Assembly (NCBI GenBank): GCA_040755835.1 | Contig: JBFMAB010000025.1 | Location: 62,001 to 126,000, forward strand | DNA: 64,000 nt | Direction of reading: 5' to 3' | Origin: JADLDB01 sp040755835 | GTDB taxonomy: Bacteria > Myxococcota > Myxococcia > Myxococcales > Myxococcaceae | Part shown: in pieces, positions 34,864 to 42,286 of the stretch | Layout of the letters: each line of letters starts with the position of its first letter | Position numbering within the stretch: the first letter of the stretch is position 1 | Notes under the pieces: generated by a model | Told to the model about the DNA's origin: nothing | The model's input: the letters and a program-made list of their open reading frames with translations, nothing else | The model's database searches: none | Translations under genes and position numbers: made by a program

Positions 34864-36075
34864 GTGGGCATCGACGACGCGAGCTTGCGCGTACGCCTCG
34901 AAGGCGGGGCCGAGCTGCTCGACGCCACGCGCCTGCGCTACCGGGCGCTGGTGGCCGCGCTCGGCGGCCTGGGTTGGAAAGACAAGCTGCGCCGCAACCG
35001 CGACGTGCTGCGCGAGGTGGCGCGCACCCAGGCCGACGTCGACGCGACCCTCGACCACGCGCTCCGGCGCGCCGACGCCGAGGGCTGGCCGGAGGAGACC
35101 GCCACCGTGGCGTGCCTCCGCGAGGTGGCCGGGCTGCGCGACGAGCTCCGCGCACTGGTGGACCGGCGGCTGGGTGACGCGGGCGCCCGCGCCACGCTGA
35201 AAGACAAGCTGCTCTCGCTGGGCGAGCGCGTGCTGTTCGCCCCGCGCCTCGTGCTGCCGGGCCAGCGCTGGGCGCTCGCGAAGGAGCTGCTGTCCTCCTC
35301 GGTGTCTCCCGAGGTGTCACAGGTGCTCGACTTCGGGGTCGCCGTCGAGCGCCTCTTCAGCCGGCCGCTCGAGCCCGCGCACGTCCTCCCGGTCGAGTTG
35401 CTCGAGTGGGACGACCTCGTGGGGGCGTGGCCGCTCGGCGAGCTCGCCCTCGACCTCGTACTCGGACGCCTGACGAAGGTCGACCCCACGGGCGGGTTGC
35501 GGCGCGCCGTCGAACGCCGGGCCCGGCACGTGCCGCGCGTGGCGGACGCCGAGGGGCTGCACCAGGTGCTGCACGCGCACTTCTGGCGCGCCACGGCGCT
35601 CGCCCGCATCGACGCGGTGCTGGCGGCGCGGCTGGCGCCGGCGACGGCGCGCCCCCGCGAGCGCTTCGCGGTGTTCCGCTACCTCCTGCGCCGCGAGCGT
35701 GACGCGCAGGCGCGCCTCGCCGATGAAGGCGTCCCCGCGCCCCGGGCCGCGCTGCTCGAGTTGGCGCACGAGCTGACAGGGCTCCCGCAGGAGCGCGCGC
35801 CGACGGTGGGCGGCTGGGACGGCCTGTTGCGCCGCGCGGCGCTGGCGGACGCGGCGCCCGACGCGGTGGACTGGCCGAAGGTGCGCGACGCGCTGCGCCT
35901 CCTCGTCCACGTGGTGTCGCGGCCGGTGCGCAGCCTCCCACCCATCTACCGCGCGCTGGCGGGCGGCCGAGGCGCGCCCCCGCCGCCGGCCGTGGAGACG
36001 GACACCCTCGCCGGGGCGCTGCGGGCCCTGCGCGAGCGCAGCGACATCCTCCCGGTGCGCACGAAGCGGCGGTGA
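34864..36075 (+). CDS. Hypothetical protein rich in Arg and Leu
   Basis: 403 residues from GTG 34864; a longer frame to 34765 runs into the recF start and is less likely. The sequence is helical and strongly charged (for example VLREVARTQADVDATLDHALRRADAEG, broken here in description). It has no signal peptide, membrane segment or known motif. Codon use is strongly GC3, in line with a real gene. It is divergent from recF and could share its promoter region. No function can be given. Confidence 0.65.
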   Translation: MGIDDASLRVRLEGGAELLDATRLRYRALVAALGGLGWKDKLRRNRDVLREVARTQADVDATLDHALRRADAEGWPEETATVACLREVAGLRDELRALVDRRLGDAGARATLKDKLLSLGERVLFAPRLVLPGQRWALAKELLSSSVSPEVSQVLDFGVAVERLFSRPLEPAHVLPVELLEWDDLVGAWPLGELALDLVLGRLTKVDPTGGLRRAVERRARHVPRVADAEGLHQVLHAHFWRATALARIDAVLAARLAPATARPRERFAVFRYLLRRERDAQARLADEGVPAPRAALLELAHELTGLPQERAPTVGGWDGLLRRAALADAAPDAVDWPKVRDALRLLVHVVSRPVRSLPPIYRALAGGRGAPPPPAVETDTLAGALRALRERSDILPVRTKRR

Positions 36076-36306
36076 CGCGCAGGAGCGGTGCTGAGCCGCG
36101 GAAACGGGGTGCCCCGGGCGCGGCGATGGCAGGCGCCATGGTGCGCGCCGAGCGACGTCACGCGAGCGCCCGAGGGATTGGCGAATCGTTCCCGACGTCG
36201 AGCCACCTCCGCGCGGCGCGTGGCGGGAGCGGGCACGGGGCGGGCACGGCGTGCCGGACCCACGCCGAGGACGCCGCGCGCGTGCGGCGACCTCTCCCGG
36301 TGCCCG

Positions 36307-36776
36307 TCACAGGATGACGCGCAGCTCGTCGAGCGACTTCTTCTCCAGCAGCGGCACCTGGGCACCCTCCGCCGGGTCGCCAAGGGGGATGAGCAGGTAC
36401 GCGCGCTCGTGCTTCGGCCGGCGCGGCACGTCGCCGAGAAGCCCATCGGGCTGCGGGTGTGCGTCAGCGTGGCGAGCCCCGCCTGGTGCAGCGGCGCGAG
36501 CAACAGCCCCACCGCGATGCCGACGGACTCGGACACGTCGTCGTGCTTGTGGCGCACCTCGCGCCCGTCGGGCCGTTCCTCCGGCGTGTCGTCCTGCTGG
36601 AAGACGGCGATGAGCGCGGGCGCCACCTCGAGGAATGGCTTGTTCGCGTCGGTGCCGAGCGGCGCGAGGTCCTCGAGCCACTCCGCGGTGGCGCGGTGTT
36701 CGTAGAAGGCGCGCGCCCGCCGCCGCGACGCTTCCGCCTCCAGCCGCGTCCCCGTCGGCGGCTGACAGCCGCTCGT
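36307..36776 (-). pseudogene. Frameshifted, N-terminally truncated nitroreductase-family gene
   Basis: Two minus-strand frames together match an FMN-dependent nitroreductase. In the first, RLEAEASRRRARAFYEHRA, EWLEDLAPLGTDANKPFLE, SESVGIAVGLLLAPLHQAG and THTRSPMGFS read in order. The match then continues in another frame from about 36440 with RRPKHERAYLLIPLGDP and LDELRVIL, ending at a stop at 36307. The frameshift lies around 36425-36445. The normal N-terminal ~60 residues, including the FMN-binding Arg and SGAN motif, are missing or degraded. A sequencing error could explain the shift but not the missing start. Confidence 0.75.
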
Positions 36777-36908
36777 CCCTTCCTCGTCATGGCGTTTCTC
36801 CAGCCCACATCGCCCCACAGCGCGCAGCGCCGACGAGCGGCGTGGCGTCGGAGGGCGATCTACGATGAAAGGCGGCCGGCAGTGCCCCCTCTCCACGAGA
36901 CCGGAGTC

Positions 36909-39536
36909 ATGAAGACCGTCACGCAGCGCCTCAACTTCGCGGGCCTCTCCCTCCTCGCGGCCTTCATCCTGGCCGCGTGCGTCGATCCGACGAACCTCAA
37001 GGGCTACCAGTGCGACCAGAGCGGCAACTGCGTCCCGCCGGGGACGACGGGCGGCGGCTCCGGTGGCGGGAGCGGCGGCGGCACCGGCGGCGGAAGCGGT
37101 GGCGGCTCGGGCGGTGGCACCGGCGGCGGTGGTGGCGCGGTAGGCGGCGGCTCGGGCGGAGGCGGCGCGCCGACGTGCGACGCCACCTCGTGCACCGGCT
37201 GCTGTGACGGCACCGCGTGCGTCTCGGGCGACCAGGTGACGGCGTGCGGCGTCGACGGCAACGCGTGCGTCGACTGCGGCTCCGGCCAGCGCTGCGTCGG
37301 CGGCGCCTGCCAGGTGCTCGTCTCCAACGGCGGCGCCTGCAGCGAGAACGGCCAGTGCGCGTCCAACTTCTGCGCCAACGGCGTCTGCTGCAACAGCGCC
37401 TGCACCGGCCCGTGCGAGCGCTGCGACGCGACGGGCACGGAAGGCCGCTGCACCCCGTCTCCGGAAGCCACCACCGTCGCCGCCTGCGGCGATTACGCCT
37501 GCGACGGCGTCAACGGCACCTGCCCGACGACGTGCACCAGCCAGCGCCAGTGCGCGCCCGGCCGCTACTGCAACGCGAACGGCGCCTGCGTGCAGCTGAA
37601 GGCCGACGGCGCCGCGTGCGCGTCCAGCCCCGAGTGCGCCTCCGGCTTCTGCGCGGACGGCGTGTGCTGCAACAGCGCGTGCACCGGCAGCTGCGACCGC
37701 TGCAACCTCGCCGGGCAGGAAGGCACCTGCCGCCCGGCGCCGGCGAACGACCCGGGTAGCCCCGCGTGCGGTGGCACGGTGGTGTGCAACGGCACGCTGC
37801 CCGACTGCCCCATCCTCTGCTCGAGCGGCTGCCCCCCGAACACCTTCTGCAGCGGCCAGTACTGCGCGGCGAAGAAGGCGCTGGGCGCACCGTGCGGCGC
37901 CGCCGGCGAGTGCCTCTCCAACTTCTGCGCCGACGGCGTGTGCTGTGACACGGCGTGCGGCGGTGCCTGCGACGCCTGCAGCGTGGCGAACGGCGCGTCG
38001 GCCAACGGCACCTGCACGCTGCTGGGCGCCTCGCGCGTGTGCCGCGCGGCGGTCGACAGCTGTGACGTCGAGGAGCGGTGCACCGGCACCTCGGCGGACT
38101 GTCCGCCCAATGGCTTCGCGTCATCCGGCACCTCCTGCGGGCAGACGACGTACGGCAACTGGAGCACCTGCTCGGCGGGCTCCACCTGCGCGACGAGCGG
38201 CACCCAGACGCGCACGCGCACGGACCAGTCCTGCAACGGCACCGGCGCGTGCCAGCCGACGTCTACGACCGAGTCGCAGGCCTGCACCCGCGTCACCGAA
38301 GGCGCCAGCTGCGGCACCACCACCTATGGCGCGTGGACGGCGTGCAGCTACGCCGACGCCTGCGCCACCACCGGCTCGCGCACCCGCAGCCGCACCGACG
38401 CCGTCTGCGCGGGCGGCACCTGCGGCATGGTGATGACGACGGAGACGGACACCGCGGGCTGCAACCGGGCCACCAACGGCACCTCGTGCGGCTCGTCCAC
38501 CTTCGGCGCGTGGAGCAGCTGCAGCTACGCGGGCCAGTGCAGCGAGACGGGCAGCCGCACCCGCACCCGCACCGACGCCGTGTGCAGCAACGGCACCTGC
38601 GGCACCGTCACGGCGACAGAGACGGACACCTCCGCCTGCGGCCGCACCACCACCGGCCAGTCCTGCGGCACCACCACCACCGGTGCCTGGAGCACGTGCA
38701 GCTATGCCAACACGTGCTCCACCTCGGGCAGCCGCACCCGCACGGTGACGACGTACACCTGCGGCAGCGGCGCTTGTAACACCGACACGCGGACGGAGAC
38801 GGACACCTCCGCCTGCGGCCGCACCACCACCGGCCAGTCCTGCGGCACCACCCAGTACGGCGCGTGGAGCGCCTGCAGCTACGCCAACGCCTGCAGCAAC
38901 TCCGGCACCCGCACCCGCAGCGTGACGACGTACGCCTGCAACGCCTCGGGCACCTGCGAGCCCTCGACGACGACGGAGACGGACACCGCCGGCTGCGCGC
39001 GCAACACGAACGGCAGCTCGTGCGGCACCACACAGTACGGCAGCTACACCACGTGCAGCTACAGCGACACCTGCAGCAACTCCGGCAGCCGCACGCGCAG
39101 CGTGACGACGTACACCTGCCAGGCGGGCACCTGCAACGCGTCCACGTCGACGGAAACAGACACCATGGGTTGCAGCCGCAACACCAACGGCCAGTCCTGC
39201 GGCACGACGCAGTACGGCGCGTGGAGCGCCTGCAACTACGCGGCGACGTGCGACAACTCGGGGAGCCGGACGCGAAGCGTCACCACCTTCACGTGCAACG
39301 CTGGAACCTGCGGGTCCAACGGCTCCACCGAGACGGACACGTCGGGCTGCGCGCGCAACACCGACGGCACGGAATGCGGAACGCCCACCCTCGGCCCCTG
39401 CACGTGCTTCACTCCGGACTGCATCAAGTACCGGTCGGAGACGACGTACACCTGCAGCGCCGGCAGCTGCCAGAGCTTCACCGACCCCTACGCCGTCGTG
39501 TGCGGGACCTGCGGCACGGGCTGCAACCCGCAGTAG
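36909..39536 (+). CDS. Cys-rich lipoprotein with tandem thrombospondin-type-1-like repeats
   Basis: 875 residues; ATG 36909 gives a lipoprotein signal (FILAACVDP). Order: a 75-residue Gly/Ser/Thr linker; a CDATSCTGCC module like the one in the lipoprotein at 17 kb; two or three Dickkopf-like Cys modules (GQCASNFCANGVCCNSAC and relatives, each followed by CDRCN or similar). The C-terminal ~470 residues hold seven full tandem repeats of 58-60 residues plus a partial one, each with YGAWSxCSYAxxC, GSRTRSVTTYTC and TETDTxxC. They resemble thrombospondin type 1 repeats (W, Arg ladder, Cys). It is an outer-surface protein, probably adhesive. Confidence 0.85.
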   Translation: MKTVTQRLNFAGLSLLAAFILAACVDPTNLKGYQCDQSGNCVPPGTTGGGSGGGSGGGTGGGSGGGSGGGTGGGGGAVGGGSGGGGAPTCDATSCTGCCDGTACVSGDQVTACGVDGNACVDCGSGQRCVGGACQVLVSNGGACSENGQCASNFCANGVCCNSACTGPCERCDATGTEGRCTPSPEATTVAACGDYACDGVNGTCPTTCTSQRQCAPGRYCNANGACVQLKADGAACASSPECASGFCADGVCCNSACTGSCDRCNLAGQEGTCRPAPANDPGSPACGGTVVCNGTLPDCPILCSSGCPPNTFCSGQYCAAKKALGAPCGAAGECLSNFCADGVCCDTACGGACDACSVANGASANGTCTLLGASRVCRAAVDSCDVEERCTGTSADCPPNGFASSGTSCGQTTYGNWSTCSAGSTCATSGTQTRTRTDQSCNGTGACQPTSTTESQACTRVTEGASCGTTTYGAWTACSYADACATTGSRTRSRTDAVCAGGTCGMVMTTETDTAGCNRATNGTSCGSSTFGAWSSCSYAGQCSETGSRTRTRTDAVCSNGTCGTVTATETDTSACGRTTTGQSCGTTTTGAWSTCSYANTCSTSGSRTRTVTTYTCGSGACNTDTRTETDTSACGRTTTGQSCGTTQYGAWSACSYANACSNSGTRTRSVTTYACNASGTCEPSTTTETDTAGCARNTNGSSCGTTQYGSYTTCSYSDTCSNSGSRTRSVTTYTCQAGTCNASTSTETDTMGCSRNTNGQSCGTTQYGAWSACNYAATCDNSGSRTRSVTTFTCNAGTCGSNGSTETDTSGCARNTDGTECGTPTLGPCTCFTPDCIKYRSETTYTCSAGSCQSFTDPYAVVCGTCGTGCNPQ
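38127..39420 (+). repeat. Intragenic tandem repeat, unit 174-180 bp
   Basis: Unit starts at 38127, 38301, 38478, 38655, 38832, 39012, 39189 and a partial one at 39366. Units are 174-180 bases and stay in frame. Units 4 and 5 share the longest identical stretches (the CGRTTTGQSCGTT junctions). The array encodes the TSP1-like domains and can expand or contract by recombination. Confidence 0.85.
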
Positions 39537-39542
39537 GCGCCT

Positions 39543-41090
39543 TCAGCGCTCGCCGTCGTCTTCCAGCACCGCCGCGGGGGGCATGGTGTCGAGCGCCCGC
39601 AGGTGACGGCGCAGCGCCTCCGAGGGAATCAGCGCCTCGGCCTCCACCTGCCAGCCGTCGCCCGCGTCGGTGGGCAGCAACGTCTGGCACAGCACGGCGG
39701 CGAGCGTCTCCGACAGGCGTCGGCGCTGCAGGCGCGCGTCTGCGGCGACGAGGCGGTGTACCAGCGACGTCACGGTGGCGCCGCGCAGGGCCAGCAGCAC
39801 GAGGCGCCCTTCGGCGGCGGCGTCCAGGGCGAGCTCGCAGGCCGCCTCGTCGTCCACGAGGTCGAGCGCCAGCACGTCGATGGGCCCCAGGCGCAGGGCG
39901 CGGACGGCGGCGGGGGCGGCGACGTCCTCCGCGGCGTCCACCTGCCGGGCGAGGCCGGCCACGGCCTTCAGCGGAAAGGCCAGCGGCTCCTCGACGCTGG
40001 CCAGCGTCGCGCCAGAGTCCAGCAGCGCCTGGCACAGCGCCGCCAACGTGGTGGAGCGCCCGCTGCCCGGCGTGCCGCCGATGACGATGAGGCCGCGCTC
40101 GAGGTTGGTGAGCGCCTGCGTGAAGCGCTCGGGGAGGCCGAGGTGGTCCAGGGCCGGCGGGCGCTGGGGCAACACGCGCAGGCTGGCGGCCACCAGGCCG
40201 CGCTCCCGCGTCAGCGCGAGGCGGTAGCGCCCGACGCCGCGCACGCCGAAGCCCGTCAGCAACGTGCCCTGGCGCTCGAAGCGCTCCACCTGCGCGTCCG
40301 TGAGGAAGGAAAAGGCGAGGCGCCGCGAGTCCTCCGGAGCGAGCAGCACGTCGCGCAGCGGCTTGCGACCGAAGGGGCCATACACGGTGGGCGGCGCCCC
40401 GGCGACGAAGACGAGGTCGGTCGCGGCCATCGCGGCGGCCTCGCGCAACATCTCCACCAGCGGCAGAGGCTCGTCCCTCGCGCCCGCGCCGTCCCCTCCC
40501 GTCTCGTCCCCGTCGTGCGCGTCACCGCCGTCGACGGCGGCGCCCGTCCACTCGGGCACCAGCACGAGGTGGGCCTCGGGGGCGCGCGCGGCGACGAGGA
40601 GCGCGCTGTCCAGGGTGTTGAGCAGCTCCGAGAGCCAGGCGGCCTGCGCCGAGCGCCGCGCGGCGTCGAGCGCCTTCTTGTCCAGCTGCTGCACCAGCAC
40701 GCGCAGGGGAATGGAACCCAGCGCGTGCCGGCCGGCGCCGACGCGGTCGAACAGGCCGCCGGACAGGAGGCGCTCGCCGGCCGTCGCGTCACCCAGCACC
40801 TGCCCCGCCGCCGCCGTCACCGCGTAGGCGACGTCGTCCACGTCGGCACCTTCCGCGTCGATGAAGCCCCCGGGCTCGCCCGCGCGCAGCACCGCGTCGG
40901 CGAGCGCGCACGCGGCGGCGTCGCCCAGCGTGCCGGCGTCGGCGGTGGCGGCGACGGCCGACGCCCACGCGGCGGCGTCGAAGGAGGCGAGGAAGCGGCG
41001 GCCCGGCGCCGCCCCGTCGCCGCGAAGAAAGGCGCGCAGCGCCTCCGGCTCGAGGTAGCGGACGTGGTAGCCCGCGAGTCGGTGCGTCAT
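39543..41090 (-). CDS. Degenerate PilT-like ATPase-domain protein
   Basis: 515 residues from ATG 41090 (ATG 41102 is also possible). The C-terminal half follows the PilT/PilU layout: a PAS-like N-terminal part, then the P-loop region IVIGGTPGSGRSTTLAALCQALL where the consensus GxTGSGKTTT is changed to GTPGSGRSTT (Arg for Lys). Next come ASVEEPLAF in place of the Asp box and DVLALDLVDDEA in place of the Walker B region with its Glu. The His box is replaced by LALRGATVTS. Loss of the catalytic Lys and of the Walker B and His-box residues suggests a non-hydrolysing regulator of a type IV pilus motor. It converges on the Cys-rich lipoprotein gene with a 6-base gap. Confidence 0.72.
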   Translation of the reverse strand: MTHRLAGYHVRYLEPEALRAFLRGDGAAPGRRFLASFDAAAWASAVAATADAGTLGDAAACALADAVLRAGEPGGFIDAEGADVDDVAYAVTAAAGQVLGDATAGERLLSGGLFDRVGAGRHALGSIPLRVLVQQLDKKALDAARRSAQAAWLSELLNTLDSALLVAARAPEAHLVLVPEWTGAAVDGGDAHDGDETGGDGAGARDEPLPLVEMLREAAAMAATDLVFVAGAPPTVYGPFGRKPLRDVLLAPEDSRRLAFSFLTDAQVERFERQGTLLTGFGVRGVGRYRLALTRERGLVAASLRVLPQRPPALDHLGLPERFTQALTNLERGLIVIGGTPGSGRSTTLAALCQALLDSGATLASVEEPLAFPLKAVAGLARQVDAAEDVAAPAAVRALRLGPIDVLALDLVDDEAACELALDAAAEGRLVLLALRGATVTSLVHRLVAADARLQRRRLSETLAAVLCQTLLPTDAGDGWQVEAEALIPSEALRRHLRALDTMPPAAVLEDDGER

Positions 41091-41289
41091 GGCGCGCACC
41101 ATATGGCAGTGTCGCCGGGCGGTGGTGTCGCCCGGGGACGGCATCGGCCTCGACGGAAGGCGTGGTGTGCATTTGCACGACCGGGCGTGGGGCGACGGCC
41201 CATGTCTCGTCCGACTCGGCGAAGCCCCCGGGACAGCCTGCTGCCCCCGGCGCAACGAAGTACGGTGCCAACAACGGAAGGAGGCCGCC

Positions 41290-41703
41290 GTGCTTCACCT
41301 CAGCTCCGCCACGCCGGACCTCGTCCTCTTCGACACCGCGCGCACGCCCGGCACCGGCCTCGTCACCGCGCAGCAGACCGGCGACCTCGACGCGGCCCGC
41401 CGCCACCCGGTCCTCTGCCGGCGCTGCGCCCACGTCATCACCGACGCGTCGCTCCGCGTGGTCGTGGACGGCCGCGCGACGCACGCGCGCGTCAACCCCG
41501 CGGGCGTCCTCTTCATCTTCGATTGCTACCGGGACGCGCCGGGCTGCCACGTCCACGGCGCCCCCACGCTGGAGGCGAGCTGGTTCACCGCCTGCGCCTG
41601 GCGCTTCGCCCACTGCGCGCACTGCGCGACGCACCTCGGTTGGGCCTTCTCGGGCGCCTCGTCCTTCTTCGGCCTCATCAGCGAGCGCGTGGTGACGGAA
41701 TGA
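41290..41703 (+). CDS. Stand-alone CULT-domain (cereblon-type) protein
   Basis: 137 residues from GTG 41290, with a GGAGG site 5 bases upstream. The whole protein is one CULT domain. The zinc site is C43-x2-C46 and C109-x2-C112. The ligand pocket has three tryptophans, W98, W104 and W118, with the spacings 6 and 14 seen in human cereblon (W380, W386, W400); F120 and N69 also align with cereblon F402 and N351. Bacterial single-domain CULT proteins are known, for example from Magnetospirillum, but their natural ligand and role are unclear. It has no signal peptide. The stop overlaps the ATG of the next lipoprotein frame (ATGA). Confidence 0.9.
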   Translation: MLHLSSATPDLVLFDTARTPGTGLVTAQQTGDLDAARRHPVLCRRCAHVITDASLRVVVDGRATHARVNPAGVLFIFDCYRDAPGCHVHGAPTLEASWFTACAWRFAHCAHCATHLGWAFSGASSFFGLISERVVTE

Positions 41704-41738
41704 ACGCCGGCCGCACTCCACGGTACAAGGCGCGCACC

Positions 41739-42284
41739 ATGCGCCCCGCGCTCCCCGGCCTGCTGACGTCGTTGCTCCTCGCGACGGCTGCGTCCTGTGG
41801 AGCGCCGCAGACGACGACGACGCCCGCGCTGCGCTTCACCGTCGACGACCGCCCCTTCCCCGCCACCGTGGCGGTGCAGGGCACGCGGCAGCAGGTGTCG
41901 GTGGACGTCACCGGCATCGACGGCGCGCGCATCTTCGACGCGGCCCTCACCGAGGTGCACGCACGCCTGGACCTCTCCCAGGTTCGCGACGACACGCCCG
42001 GGCAGTACGACATCATCCTCCTCGCCGCGTGCTCGTCGAAGGTCGAGGTGTCGATGACGGTGGGCGGCGCGGCGTGGGTCGAGCTCGAGCAAGACAGCCA
42101 GCCGGCCTCGCCCCTCTTCGACCGCTGCCCGCTCGGCCGCGTCGGAGACGTCTACGAGCTGTCGGGACAGACGAACGTCGACCAACTCGATGCGACGCAC
42201 GCGCACCTCCTCTTCCAGGTGGCGGTGAAACGCGACGGAGAGAACCGCGCCCTCCGCGTCGACTGGGCCGACGTGTCCTTCTGA
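41739..42284 (+). CDS. Hypothetical lipoprotein next to the CULT gene
   Basis: 181 residues from ATG 41739, which has AAGG 8 bases upstream. An ATG at 41700 overlapping the CULT stop would add 13 residues. It has a lipobox (TAASC). The mature part is an Ig/beta-type domain with paired cysteines (LAACSSK and FDRCPLG) and ends in VDWADVSF. The family is not recognised. It probably shares a transcript with the CULT gene, which could make it a partner, but only position supports this. It converges on the monooxygenase gene with 2 bases between stops. Confidence 0.7.
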   Translation: MRPALPGLLTSLLLATAASCGAPQTTTTPALRFTVDDRPFPATVAVQGTRQQVSVDVTGIDGARIFDAALTEVHARLDLSQVRDDTPGQYDIILLAACSSKVEVSMTVGGAAWVELEQDSQPASPLFDRCPLGRVGDVYELSGQTNVDQLDATHAHLLFQVAVKRDGENRALRVDWADVSF

Positions 42285-42286
42285 CT

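Noticed and set aside
36076..36306. Short plus-strand frame after the gene ending at 36075
   Set aside because: No ribosome site, no recognisable sequence and adjacent to the nitroreductase relic; treated as non-coding.
38127..39420. Possible CRISPR array because of regular repeats
   Set aside because: Units are 174-180 bases, in frame and encode TSP1-like domains, with no short repeat-spacer pattern and no cas genes.
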